From an uncultured Eubacteriales bacterium (GTDB taxonomy: Bacteria > Bacillota > Clostridia > Peptostreptococcales > Anaerovoracaceae), in assembly GCA_902795265.1 (NCBI GenBank), contig CADBKM010000007.1, positions 47,370 through 111,369 on the forward strand: a DNA stretch of 64,000 bases. The letters are read 5' to 3'. The position numbers were made by a program, and so were the translations under genes. The notes under the pieces are model-generated. The model was not told where the DNA came from. It saw only the letters and a list, made by a program, of their open reading frames with translations, and did no database searches. Numbering within the stretch: the stretch's first letter is position 1; each line of letters begins with the position of its first letter. Positions 13,401 through 19,250 of this stretch are shown one piece after another.

Positions 13401-14957
13401 CTCGAGGCAGATCGTCAGGGTCAGCTCGACAAATCGATCCCTAAGCTCAAGATCTCGAAGCCTTCGGTAAAGAAAGCTGTGATCACAGCTAAGTGGAAAA
13501 AGCTGACATCGAAGCAGCTCAAGAAATCGAAAGCCACTAAGATCGAAGTCTGGGTTTGCCCGAATAAGAGCTTCAGAAAAGCCGACACCAAGATTGTCAC
13601 AGTCAGCAAGAAGAAAGCTTCTGCTAAGGTCAAGGGCCTCAAGAGAAAGACTAAGTACTTTGTAAAGGTCCGTGCGATCAAGTCAAGACCAAATAATGGT
13701 ACAGTAGGGACGGTTCTGACTGACCCACTTTCCAAACTAACAAGCGGGATGGCGCAAACGCGTCATCCCGCTTTTGTCTCCTTTGATACTCCTCGTTTCT
13801 ATGTTAAAATTACTGACATGAGCAGGAAACGTAAGAAAATTGCAATAATAAGCCGTGAGAGCAACAGCAAGACTCTCGACGTCGCGATGCTCGAGGAAGA
13901 GCTCCTTAGGCGCGGGTGCGAGGTCAGGGTTCTGAGCAAGCTGCTGACTAAAGAAAAGTCGCTCAAGGCGCTCGGCTACATTGGCCACGTCATGAAGCAG
14001 GAGGCTGCCATTCTCGCGTCTGATGCCGTCTTGCTCGACACATATTGCATCCCGGCCAGCATGATACCACATCGCAAGGGCACCAAGGTGATTCAGATGT
14101 GGCACGCGCTTGCCGCCATCAAGAAGTTCGGATGGCAGACAGTCGGCAAGGAGGGCGGTTCCTCTGAGAAGACCGCGAAGCTCATGAAGATGCACCACGG
14201 CTATGACTATGTGGTGTGCGCGAGCGATGTGACTGCTGATCACTTCAGTGAGGCGTTCAGAACTGACCGCAGCAAGATAGTTAAGGCCGGACTGCCGAGG
14301 ATCGACTACATCAAAAGTGTGGTCAGAGGCGCAAGGCACGAAGATACAGCGGCTAAGATACTGGCGGAGTACCCGCAGCTGAAAGCGGGCCAGGGTGGAA
14401 CGGATCCGGGAAAGCCCGGGAAGCCAATCGTTCTGTATGCGCCGACTTTCCGCCGCGGCAAGACTGTCGATCCAAAAGACCTGATCAAAGCGCTAGGTCC
14501 TGACAAGTACAACATCGTCGTCAAACTGCATCCTCTGTACAGAGGCGACGCAGCAGAGGCCGGCAGTGCGGGCGGCTCGGTAATCTATGATGATGACTTC
14601 GCGTCATTCGACTGGCTCTCAGTCGCAGATGTGATCATAAGTGACTATTCGTCGCTGGTCATTGAGTCAACTCTTGCAGATAAGCCTCTGTTCATATACG
14701 CTTACGATCTGGAAGAATACGAGAAAAATACAGGGCTCAATATAGATTTCGACAGCGAACCGATAGCGCCGTATGTATTCCGCGATGCATCGGCACTGGC
14801 AGCAGGCATTGATAAGGCGTGCTCGTCAAAGGACGGCTACGATATGGAAGCGCTCCGCGCATTCCGCGGCCGCTACATCGACATCGATACCGGCAGCGAG
14901 GGCATTGAGAACTTCTGCACGGCCGCGCTTGCGGATTTTATAATATCGCTCTGCTAA
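4416..14957 (+). CDS. Giant multidomain surface protein whose frame runs on into a TagF-like gene
   Basis: ATG 4416 is preceded by AGAAAGG at good spacing; an in-frame GTG at 4398 is less likely. A signal peptide ends near AFAGNEA. Then come BspA-like repeats (to ~5200), a GLUG-like beta-helix region (~5590-6560), a carboxypeptidase-regulatory-like Ig fold (~6850-7080), a propeller-like stretch (~8500-9600), CARDB-like domains (~9600-10200), several Big_2-type Ig domains (~10220-12110), a PPC-like domain (~12160-12470), further Ig and LRR units, and the FN3-like domain (13410-13682). The surface protein proper ends near 13735 in a REP-like repeat. A 4-base shift puts the repeat's TAG out of frame, so the frame passes through a terminator and into the glycerophosphotransferase at 13818. 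I read this as two genes, with the joined product a secondary consequence. The role is probably adhesion. Confidence 0.75.
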   Translation: MKIRQRWLAFLLSAVMVVTYMPAIAFAGNEAGSESGSSTEQENNADSIETGETADGETDPAEALWTYEVKDDHVVITKYTGSDAEVIIPDSIEGLPVTELGSSILEGKTSVTDLTIPSNINIVNTNALYGNRLRTLRLDWVLNENQAAPEIYNYVRTIVIGANCNRTLLNVGSDGYYTWYDSQNLEAYEVDENNQDFAAEDGVLFSNDKTVLLRYPRGRKDNSYTVPDNVKLIGPEAFTGAQYLTELHIPASTMDFGENALGSDQKYSSDPKTNDNFVIFAEEGSEAEQYAIDHAMPVKSEDESSTTDTKDNATRTIQSGGNSAVWDGVSSSPVVPEGNNYKINNAAELKWLSDEVNAGNSFKDCNVLLTHNIDLNDKEWVPIGNGQYPFRGNFDGQYHTIKNLKLSGTLTYNGLFGFISAAKHSKITVKNISIKNVTVSNSSGAYAGALTGGASTARGAKLNISGIIVSGTVMSGTAGGAIGRIWCGHSSSTVKVSDINVLQGSKVYVRGGNGGGIVGSLLMDDTNNDGGFNGTAIVRDCKFNGGLDITNNRWGTCGGIVGSLNDPEANTKMTIEHCRVDGTVYASSYSLGGGVISTLPAGHLVKSCVNYAMVHGYNAGGITAENSGTVEECYNGGWATAMLGGENSGLVGINRGSIFNCYNSGYAPNSSALSYNGAIAASGSGTAENTYNIGQVAASGETSIAVSHSGVFGYSYGMKLIHCYYDNANQDYLFGNVKDIYTVITDADKNIFESGGKTTAEMKTQGTYTNWDFDNVWEFDLDYSKGYPVLTSIKDLLDKDPDTKTKNKMKKTQFKFTVVDQDAKPVENAIIYLAEGTSDEIALTTDSLGRADTPWQDGSIGVRITKEGYIPYEDASFAMNKKREIKLMIIDQSKADEYPLSSVIMEQHTKDNYGHENDLRYELLTQSRTINRQWSSIRELGVLIGPTEYSKFTIKAIPSDAGITYVKAELVQKNGDEYDLISASDDPMHPEFKYLEYNSFNITKEGTWFGSARMNDVMIRMTDQFGREHLQKINLTVEDVGEDAFEINFDDGLEFTVPGNAPLFKGAKISIPVSKFPGKAKLSDDCIEFGIGSSFLNMDKKDDELRTFWKNWENADKKKLKNNKSFKKQLEKFCKYAEDPMSAVDSEFGTDNFEPVGKPSISMKALFYGHADLPWDKKVTAHLVLQFTIKVDGETQVSFLVVGLEGRGTVTGDGSVVVNFQNASLEAMIGPEFEDPQLTVNGEVAFGAYVGAGVANFASAGIYGDAAFGFDWRWAKVHTGFEEVYINGTLGACVRILGSNAVEIKILEGKYPVYDWEGTADPEGGGRLRLMSALETLSDQEVVESAEDPAGEWTGGDGTLQAAAYSGSTPVVMNAGGTKVMLLTSNTDTARAAADRSELMYSVYNQENGSWSSPAAVADDGTADFNPSVAGNYVVWNNATGFLTGCKTYNDLGRKTEVCIAEFDSESGKFINAQNITNNDKYENRVNISGGSSPVISWTTDSDDNIMGLGSVNTFYSASKNGGSWSISKGNNEEDLIVTKTTATLGNHTYQFYVADIDHDLTTTEDQVLRASTMSGEIVKLSDDIHATQFAYAEKSGKLFYTDGAGNLFSLTAADAEPVQEIDDNRLAGALLVQTIDDESGNVTIVMTKATGNSRNAYIMKYNSATSKWSNPVALFEQTDYVEGVNAWYEGDELVYAYNQRKVQLSSGDTAYSDSNSLHWSKTALDSVSLEIESTFFSPDLVVHGETLPLSVFVTNKGMRDLESVGVKVETASNVVSYDETIQQAVAAGKDTMLEIELPIAEDAEKTTYTVTVYDPENTSVNAATSITIGEANFKLDKEVYNIGGHEIITASVTNSGFAAGSGQLVFYDTDNPDKVLDTYKFGSLEPDEIAHYSFKLDDLGRAFNSLRVGMRVVDSSGNILSDERQAQIWRSADVPVSGVSLAENLAKIENVGDTLQLSCTVQPQSAAENAILIWESSNPESISVDENGLVTAKKQGKATITVYSEDKKYYDECLVYAGIEDIGACTVKGMKTRFRVSSSNNISVKPSFKVVSGTETLVKGTDYDVEYFNNDKIGDAYLIITGKGHYTGSIRKDYKIKTWSQYNLPDLTGFELDKHEASLITDTYDDGSMTLQCKFMPEDAGDKTITWISSDDSVATVRGQSDGSGYVRAVSAGTCTITATTRDGGFTDTCKVNVSKQIYTDTLNVEPLGSGNKIVLEKGHWNESGTEYFVGTEGLLVSYSPENAYSKYFDVKIEDEEIVRCSRDDEFYNRKFTLIAGEKTGQTTVTVYTTGENDNRIEKSFTVEVVDEDPTVRFRNSAYIAYLQGEYNDEYNPFLSLNKECEQVKYSSSDESILTVDSQGNIQPHGVGDATVTATGKYQNKGFTASALVRIVKSERQIREIYPSGLTEMLVDNTAKLTFSTWPEVPRSKEVTWSSSDDTIATVDENGLVTAVAPGEVTITATAVDGGATGTITITVKDRTFISSINFDYEELSIELGDTNSMHFTVSPEDATDKTITWSSSNSMIAQVTNATDNYIDVRGGAVGSATITGTTANGVIASFIVEVYDPDGPDPGDDHGFGDLPAVSDTKSADVGTITTVQLSQDKTVETFTFTPETSGYYVFESYGNEDPVGIVRTENETIAYMDDGDADYNFHIKFKAEKGTTYYLQTRGYSTDMTYDVKLYPVTWTASAKASTVYLDEGSATLEVSVEGDADELTFNWYSGYGYLIKENGESTLAVNNTGSYYCIVGDGENSERVNFKVDSKWGAYENSSYIEFTGSPVKLEAITYGDVPDLDFSWAKDNGDEYIPLSGAGNTSSLTVTSHGLYRCAVTDGYDTVFLYYTVEVASVEQGGMIFRVDRYSDEVVVERDYDSDTALTGAVSIPSKVKFGDGKERTVTRIGSFGGAAGMTAMTIPTTVTEIESYALVNTGLKSITIPANVTKIGHYAVGYTEDSSTGEWVYTPVPGFVINAPAGSAAASYAKQNGLTHKDPDAEKRLEADRQGQLDKSIPKLKISKPSVKKAVITAKWKKLTSKQLKKSKATKIEVWVCPNKSFRKADTKIVTVSKKKASAKVKGLKRKTKYFVKVRAIKSRPNNGTVGTVLTDPLSKLTSGMAQTRHPAFVSFDTPRFYVKITDMSRKRKKIAIISRESNSKTLDVAMLEEELLRRGCEVRVLSKLLTKEKSLKALGYIGHVMKQEAAILASDAVLLDTYCIPASMIPHRKGTKVIQMWHALAAIKKFGWQTVGKEGGSSEKTAKLMKMHHGYDYVVCASDVTADHFSEAFRTDRSKIVKAGLPRIDYIKSVVRGARHEDTAAKILAEYPQLKAGQGGTDPGKPGKPIVLYAPTFRRGKTVDPKDLIKALGPDKYNIVVKLHPLYRGDAAEAGSAGGSVIYDDDFASFDWLSVADVIISDYSSLVIESTLADKPLFIYAYDLEEYEKNTGLNIDFDSEPIAPYVFRDASALAAGIDKACSSKDGYDMEALRAFRGRYIDIDTGSEGIENFCTAALADFIISLC
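13410..13682 (+). repeat. C-terminal FN3-like domain, copy 2 of a 273-bp duplicate
   Basis: This is the same length as 3976-4248 with no indels and near-identical bases, especially in the last 100. Such similarity between otherwise unlike proteins suggests recent duplication or gene conversion of the C-terminal module. Confidence 0.85.
13687..13735 (+). repeat. REP-like repeat, copy B
   Basis: GGTACAGTAGGGACGGTTC is followed by a GACTGACCCACTTTCC block, directly after the FN3-like domain as in copy A. The TAG before the core is intact but out of frame, because TCAAG is duplicated at 13678-13687 (net 4 extra bases relative to copy A). Confidence 0.75.
13742..13776 (+). terminator. Rho-independent terminator inside the joined reading frame
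   Basis: AAGCGGGATGGCGC pairs with GCGTCATCCCGCTT (one G-T pair) around an AAAC loop and is followed by TTTG. It lies between the repeat at the end of the surface protein and the promoter of the next gene, which argues that these are two transcription units. Confidence 0.9.
13783..13810 (+). promoter_or_regulatory. Promoter of the TagF-like gene, apparently leaderless
   Basis: TTGATA, a 16-base spacer and TAAAAT with an upstream TG (extended -10). The expected start site is about 7 bases downstream, at or next to ATG 13818, which has no Shine-Dalgarno sequence. Confidence 0.6.
13818..14957 (+). CDS. CDP-glycerol glycerophosphotransferase family protein (TagF-like), in frame with the upstream surface protein
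   Basis: This 379-residue product begins at MSRKRKKIAII. It carries features of the TagF/TarF family (PF04464): MWHALAAIKKFGW, APTFRRGK, KLHPL and a C-terminal ISDYSSLVIES. Such enzymes polymerise or prime poly(glycerol phosphate) teichoic acid from CDP-glycerol at the inner face of the membrane. A promoter and upstream terminator of its own show it is normally expressed separately from the giant protein whose frame enters it. No Shine-Dalgarno is visible, so translation is probably leaderless. A second family member follows 31 bases later and is probably co-transcribed. Polymer chemistry cannot be told from the sequence. Confidence 0.85.
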   Translation: MSRKRKKIAIISRESNSKTLDVAMLEEELLRRGCEVRVLSKLLTKEKSLKALGYIGHVMKQEAAILASDAVLLDTYCIPASMIPHRKGTKVIQMWHALAAIKKFGWQTVGKEGGSSEKTAKLMKMHHGYDYVVCASDVTADHFSEAFRTDRSKIVKAGLPRIDYIKSVVRGARHEDTAAKILAEYPQLKAGQGGTDPGKPGKPIVLYAPTFRRGKTVDPKDLIKALGPDKYNIVVKLHPLYRGDAAEAGSAGGSVIYDDDFASFDWLSVADVIISDYSSLVIESTLADKPLFIYAYDLEEYEKNTGLNIDFDSEPIAPYVFRDASALAAGIDKACSSKDGYDMEALRAFRGRYIDIDTGSEGIENFCTAALADFIISLC

Positions 14958-14988
14958 AGAGCTGGACTTATTTCTAAAAGGAACAAAA

Positions 14989-16245
14989 ATGAGTATTACA
15001 CAGAAATTCAAGAAAACAGTTTTCGACATTGCCAAGAAGAACAAGACTTTCAGAATCGTTTTCAGAACGAGCCGCGACAAGGCATACCAGGTGAAGATGG
15101 TTCTCGATGATCCGTTCGGGAAGATCGACGACAAGCTGGTCTACTTCCGCACGTTCTCGGGCCGCGGCTACAGCGATTCGCCGAAGGCAATGTACCAATA
15201 CATGCTCACAGCTCCTGAGTACAGGGACTACCGTTTCGTATGGTGCTTCAAGGAGCCTGAAAAGTACGATTATCTGATCAGCGATGACAAGTCGGGAAGA
15301 ACGAGCATCGTTAAGTTCCGCAGCAAGGCAGACAACAAGGCTCTGCGCAAGGCGAAGTACTGGATCACGAATTACCGCATGCTCAACCACCAGTATCCGC
15401 GCAAGGGTCAGGTGTATCTGCAGTGCTGGCACGGGACTCCGCTCAAGAGGCTCGGATACGATATCATCGAGAGCGACAACGCCATGAACTCGCTCAAGGA
15501 GATCAAAGAGAAATACAGGACCGATGCCGAGAAGTTCAGCTACATGCTCTCACCTTCTCCGTTCGCGACAGACAAGTTTGCGACAGCGTGGAACCTCAAC
15601 AAAACAGGGCAGAGACATAAGATCATAGAGGAGGGTTACCCTCGCAACGATGCTCTCGCTGTTGCCACGGATGAGAAGCGTGCCGAGCTCAGGAAGAAGC
15701 TGGGAGTAGAGGGCAAGAAGGTCATCCTTTATGCTCCGACATGGCGCGACAATCAGCACACGAGCGGGCAGGGCTACACATACAAAACTGAAGTCGACTT
15801 CGACAAGCTGCAGAGAGAGCTGGGCGACGATTACGTGATCCTCTTCAGAGCGCACTATCTGGTCGCGAACAGCTTCGACTTCGCGCGCTATGACGGATTC
15901 ATCCGCGACGTGAGCTCGTACGGCGACATCAACGATCTATATATCGCGGCCGATCTTCTGATCACGGATTACTCGAGCGTATTCTTTGACTACTCGATAC
16001 TCGAGCGCCCGATCATCTTCTACATGTACGACCTCGAACATTATGCGAATGAGATGCGCGGATTCTACCTGTCGCTCGATGAGCTTCCGGGCCCTATCGT
16101 CAGAGATGAAGACGCTCTGATTAAGGAGATAAAGGCTGCTGACGGCTGGAAGGCAGACGACAAGTACAGAGAATTCGTAAAGCGCTTCAATCCGTATGAA
16201 GACGGAAATTCGTCTAAGAGAGTGCTCGCAAAGATCATAAAATAA
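14989..16245 (+). CDS. CDP-glycerol glycerophosphotransferase family protein (TagF-like)
   Basis: This 418-residue product has AAAAGGA upstream of its ATG. TagF-family motifs are LQCWHGTPLKRLG in the N-terminal half, YAPTWRDN at the start of the catalytic domain and ITDYSSVFFDY near the C-terminus, with the conserved His, Asp and Ser. It lies just downstream of another TagF-like gene, so the two may act successively (primase and polymerase) or on different polymers. It should act at the cytoplasmic face of the membrane. The substrate could be CDP-ribitol or another CDP-polyol instead of CDP-glycerol. Confidence 0.88.
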   Translation: MSITQKFKKTVFDIAKKNKTFRIVFRTSRDKAYQVKMVLDDPFGKIDDKLVYFRTFSGRGYSDSPKAMYQYMLTAPEYRDYRFVWCFKEPEKYDYLISDDKSGRTSIVKFRSKADNKALRKAKYWITNYRMLNHQYPRKGQVYLQCWHGTPLKRLGYDIIESDNAMNSLKEIKEKYRTDAEKFSYMLSPSPFATDKFATAWNLNKTGQRHKIIEEGYPRNDALAVATDEKRAELRKKLGVEGKKVILYAPTWRDNQHTSGQGYTYKTEVDFDKLQRELGDDYVILFRAHYLVANSFDFARYDGFIRDVSSYGDINDLYIAADLLITDYSSVFFDYSILERPIIFYMYDLEHYANEMRGFYLSLDELPGPIVRDEDALIKEIKAADGWKADDKYREFVKRFNPYEDGNSSKRVLAKIIK

Positions 16246-16279
16246 GCAGAAAGCTTAGCTTAACATCCGTACAGATTCA

Positions 16280-16308
16280 TTGAATTGGCGATCCCCGGCA
16301 GATAAAAT
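16280..16308 (+). promoter_or_regulatory. Promoter upstream of the first NlpC/P60-like gene
   Basis: TTGAAT, a 17-base spacer and TAAAAT, ending 45 bases before ATG 16354. Confidence 0.55.
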
Positions 16309-16350
16309 TCTTATACAATCAGGTAGTATAAGGAAAAGTGCCGGGGTTTT
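16293..16350 (+). terminator. Long-loop inverted repeat with T-run
   Basis: CCCCGGCA (16293-16300) pairs with TGCCGGGG (16339-16346) across a 38-base loop and is followed by TTTTATT. It can form only in transcripts reading through from the TagF-like gene, because the promoter's -10 lies inside the loop. The right arm also overlaps the ribosome binding region of the next gene. Confidence 0.45.
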
Positions 16351-16353
16351 ATT

Positions 16354-17679
16354 ATGAGTATTTCCAGAGTAAACAAAAGAATGCTGGCTGTATTGGTGAT
16401 GCTGACAATGATCTTTTCACTTGCAATCACCGATGTTCACGCTGCAAGCAAAAACAAAATAACGCTTACAAAGTACAATGTTCCTGCAAATCATATTATG
16501 GGGCGGTCTTTCAGTATCAAGGGAAAGATCAAAGCCAGGCAGAAGATAAGCACGGTAACGATCGGTGTCGTAAGCGCGAAGACCGGTAAGTGGAAGCTCA
16601 AATATAAAAAGACCGGTATTAACAGGAAGTCATATAAGATAAAGAAAGCTGATCCGCATATCAAGTTCGGCAAACTTAAGGCGGGAACTTACTATTACAG
16701 GATCAAAGTCAAGCTTAAGGGCAAAAAGACGAAGACCATACTGAACAGGAAGTTCGAGGTAATAGATAACAGAGCTGAGTCAGTATCTCTGTCAGTGGCT
16801 GAGGGCGTCGGCGTCAATCTCAGCGGAGTCAGAGCACCTGGCACATATATGGTTGGCAAAGAATTCACTCCTTCAGGAATAGTATCCTGCGATAGCACGA
16901 TCAAAAAGGTAGAGGTCGGTATAGTTCTTGAAGCAACCAATAAGTGGACCCAGTATAAATACACCGCAGGTACTAATGCTACCGATTTCGATCTCAGCAG
17001 AACAGCGTCAGCTTTGAAGTTTGATGAACTTCCGGCAGGCGTTTATCGTTACAGAATGTACGCGCATACCGAAAAGGGCATTGTGATAGCGTTCAATAAG
17101 GAGTTTACGGTCAAGTCGAGCGGCAAGCCTCAGCAGGCGGTCAACTGGGCGATCAATATTGCAAATGACGACAGCTTCACATATGGTGAAAAGCCTATCG
17201 CTAACCAGCAGGGCTGCTACTTCTGCGGAAATAATGATAAAAAGGTTGCTGCTGCGAAGAAGAAAAAGATGGCGAATCCTGAGCGCTATGAGAAGACCTA
17301 TGTATGCCTTACATTTGCAGGTGCGGCTTATGCGCACGGAGCCAGCGATCCGGAGATCCTGAAGGCATGTCAGAAGCGTTACATGACAATGTACGAGACG
17401 AACGACAACTTCAAGAAGTTCTCGTGCTGGATGAAGATCGGCTCCTGCAAAGAATTGACTGTCGCTGATCTTCTGCCGGGAGATATCATTGTCAAATGGT
17501 CCGATCATAACGATAACAGTGGACACATCTGCATATACATAGGCGGAAATGATATCGTAGAGTCGAGCGGCGGCGGCTGGGGTGCAAACTCCATTGCGGT
17601 CAAGAAAGACGTTGCGGCGAAGAGACTCACAAGCCTGAGCTCGAGCAGCAAGAACTACGTAATGAGGTACAGACACTAA
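16354..17679 (+). CDS. Secreted NlpC/P60-like cysteine hydrolase
   Basis: This 441-residue protein has a signal peptide ending near DVHAASK. Two Lys-rich beta domains (about 35-145 and 150-265) precede a C-terminal domain of ~170 residues with a papain-like arrangement: candidate nucleophile Cys318 in YVCLTFAGAAYAHG, PGDIIVKW, and candidate His391 in NSGHICIYIGG. A CYFCG pair (288, 291) lies just before the catalytic block. NlpC/P60 and CHAP enzymes cut peptidoglycan peptides, so a wall hydrolase is the likely role, though the domain is divergent. It is a paralogue of the protein at 19251 (same catalytic domain, different N-terminal domains). GGGG near 16343 is a weak ribosome site. Confidence 0.75.
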   Translation: MSISRVNKRMLAVLVMLTMIFSLAITDVHAASKNKITLTKYNVPANHIMGRSFSIKGKIKARQKISTVTIGVVSAKTGKWKLKYKKTGINRKSYKIKKADPHIKFGKLKAGTYYYRIKVKLKGKKTKTILNRKFEVIDNRAESVSLSVAEGVGVNLSGVRAPGTYMVGKEFTPSGIVSCDSTIKKVEVGIVLEATNKWTQYKYTAGTNATDFDLSRTASALKFDELPAGVYRYRMYAHTEKGIVIAFNKEFTVKSSGKPQQAVNWAINIANDDSFTYGEKPIANQQGCYFCGNNDKKVAAAKKKKMANPERYEKTYVCLTFAGAAYAHGASDPEILKACQKRYMTMYETNDNFKKFSCWMKIGSCKELTVADLLPGDIIVKWSDHNDNSGHICIYIGGNDIVESSGGGWGANSIAVKKDVAAKRLTSLSSSSKNYVMRYRH

Positions 17680-17753
17680 ATGCAAAGAAAAAGGCGCAGT
17701 GCTTTACTCACAAGCCGTCACTTATCGGCGCAAATGATATAAATAAAAAAGAC

Positions 17754-17790
17754 CCGGATGCCAGTTCACTGGCATCCGGATTTTCTTTTG
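17754..17790. terminator. Bidirectional terminator between convergent genes
   Basis: CCGGATGCCAG pairs perfectly with CTGGCATCCGG around a TTCA loop. It has a T-run on the plus side and an A-run (T on the minus strand) on the other, and serves both the hydrolase gene and the opposite-strand membrane protein gene. Confidence 0.92.
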
Positions 17791-19119
17791 CTATTCTACA
17801 GTTATGCTCTGGATGCATTCATCCATGATCGTTCTAAGGGCTTCGTAACTCTCGCCATCGAGACAAACGCCCTCGAGCACATAAACGCTAATGTCTTTGC
17901 CTTCTTTGACGCTGAAGTAATAACTGAAGTCGCTGTAGTCAGTAACGCTGTTTCCTTCTGCGTCAGGCTCGTGAGGATATATGTAGAATCCCTTTACGTT
18001 CGCGGTGTCGAGAGGCTCCTGGCAGATCTCGCTCTCAGTGTCTGACGGCCAGCTGTCAAACCAGTTCGAGGCCTTTTTGCCGGAAGGGATCTTGTCCTTT
18101 GCGATAGTCTCGTTGCGGTAGAGCGAAATGCTGTATATGTGTTTGCCTTCAGTGTCTGAGTATATCGCGCTGATAGCGTGAGGAACGGAAGGGTACTTCT
18201 CGTCTTCTTCGGCCCACGAATACGAAATGCTGTATTCGACTGAACCATCTGTCGGCACGTTTGCGCTGACGTTGTTGACATTCAGGATGCCTTCGTCGGC
18301 GGAAATCTCATCGCTCTGAGCAGCGTACTGAATAGGATCGTTGCTGTTGATGCTGACGCTCATGAAGATCTTGTTTGCCGCCGCAAGCAGTCCGATTATG
18401 CCTATGAATATGAAGACGAACAGGAACCTTCTTTTAAGGGTTACTTTGCGTCTTTTCCTCGGAGCCTTTGCCTGGGTCTGAGCTGATGCGTCTGCTTCGG
18501 CCTGGCTGCCCGGCTTGCCGCCTGACTCCCGGCCTTCCGTGGTTTCGGCATCAGGCTCCTGCGCCTTTGCGCCACCCTCAGCTTCACCAGATGCCTCGCC
18601 TCCAGCCGCCTTTTCGACCTTGCCCTTGGTCTCGCCTCCGGCATCTTGCCCGGCAGCATCCGCGCCCTCAGCCTTAGCCGGCGCTTCGGATCCCGGCTCG
18701 CCCTCGGCAGCCTCCTTGCTCCCCGAATCGTCGGCAGCCTCCGCCGCATCCTCCGGATCAAGCCCTGCGCTTTCCAGCATGTCCTTTAACAGATCGTCAC
18801 CGAGGACCCTTAGAAGGTGCCCTATATGCTCAGGCTCAAGGCCTTCCCCTGCGGGAGCCGCGGCCTTTATAGCGGCAGCTGCCTTTCTCTGCAAATCCTC
18901 TTCAACTGTTGCAGCAGCCTCTGCCGGCTGCTCATCGGCCTTGGCATCAGATGCATCCTGACTCGCAGCTGGCACATCTGCCTCAGCCGGCAGATTCTCA
19001 AGATCCTCATCTGTAACGCCTGCGCGGTCGAGCATTTTTTTCATGGCCTCATCTTCGAGGTTCTTGAAAAGCTCCGCAAGCTCGTCGATATTCAGTTTTT
19101 CTTTAGTCGAATCACTCAT
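17791..19119 (-). CDS. Single-pass membrane protein with repeated helical motif and acidic Ala-rich cytoplasmic region
   Basis: This 442-residue protein is not recognised as a known family. Residues 12-39 and 97-124 are a diverged duplicate (pattern L..L..E..KKML.RAG.T.ED against L..L.DDLLKDMLESAG.DPED). They are separated and followed by low-complexity Ala/Glu/Gly/Lys sequence, then a basic stretch (RKRRKVTLKRR) and one membrane span (FLFVFIFIGIIGLLAAA), leaving ~180 residues outside. Orientation follows from the basic residues before the span. AAGGAG lies 13 bases upstream of ATG, which is long. It sits between two paralogous secreted hydrolases but faces the opposite way. It may bind a partner through the duplicated helix pair; this is inference. 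Confidence 0.75.
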   Translation of the reverse strand: MSDSTKEKLNIDELAELFKNLEDEAMKKMLDRAGVTDEDLENLPAEADVPAASQDASDAKADEQPAEAAATVEEDLQRKAAAAIKAAAPAGEGLEPEHIGHLLRVLGDDLLKDMLESAGLDPEDAAEAADDSGSKEAAEGEPGSEAPAKAEGADAAGQDAGGETKGKVEKAAGGEASGEAEGGAKAQEPDAETTEGRESGGKPGSQAEADASAQTQAKAPRKRRKVTLKRRFLFVFIFIGIIGLLAAANKIFMSVSINSNDPIQYAAQSDEISADEGILNVNNVSANVPTDGSVEYSISYSWAEEDEKYPSVPHAISAIYSDTEGKHIYSISLYRNETIAKDKIPSGKKASNWFDSWPSDTESEICQEPLDTANVKGFYIYPHEPDAEGNSVTDYSDFSYYFSVKEGKDISVYVLEGVCLDGESYEALRTIMDECIQSITVE

Positions 19120-19172
19120 GTGACAGGTAGATCTCCTTATACCCTGTAATGATGCCTATATGCAACGCCGTA

Positions 19173-19181
19173 ATTATAGCA
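19173..19181 (-). promoter_or_regulatory. Extended -10 promoter for the minus-strand membrane protein
   Basis: On the minus strand TGC is followed by TATAAT, about 55 bases before the start codon. No good -35 is seen, as is usual for extended -10 promoters. Confidence 0.45.
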
Positions 19182-19211
19182 TAACTTCTCTGGATTTACT
19201 CTCGTATTTCA

Positions 19212-19240
19212 TTGTGCGCGGCGAATTATTATGGTAATAT
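19212..19240 (+). promoter_or_regulatory. Promoter of the second NlpC/P60-like gene, near-leaderless
   Basis: TTGTGC, a 17-base spacer and TAATAT with TGG upstream. Only 10 bases separate the -10 from ATG 19251, leaving a leader of about 4 bases and no Shine-Dalgarno. Confidence 0.6.
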
Positions 19241-19250
19241 TTAACGGTCT

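Noticed and set aside
4416-14957. Genuine functional fusion of an adhesin and a cytoplasmic glycerophosphotransferase
   Set aside because: A signal peptide would export the C-terminal enzyme away from CDP-glycerol, and a terminator and a promoter lie between the two parts; loss of the stop is a better explanation.
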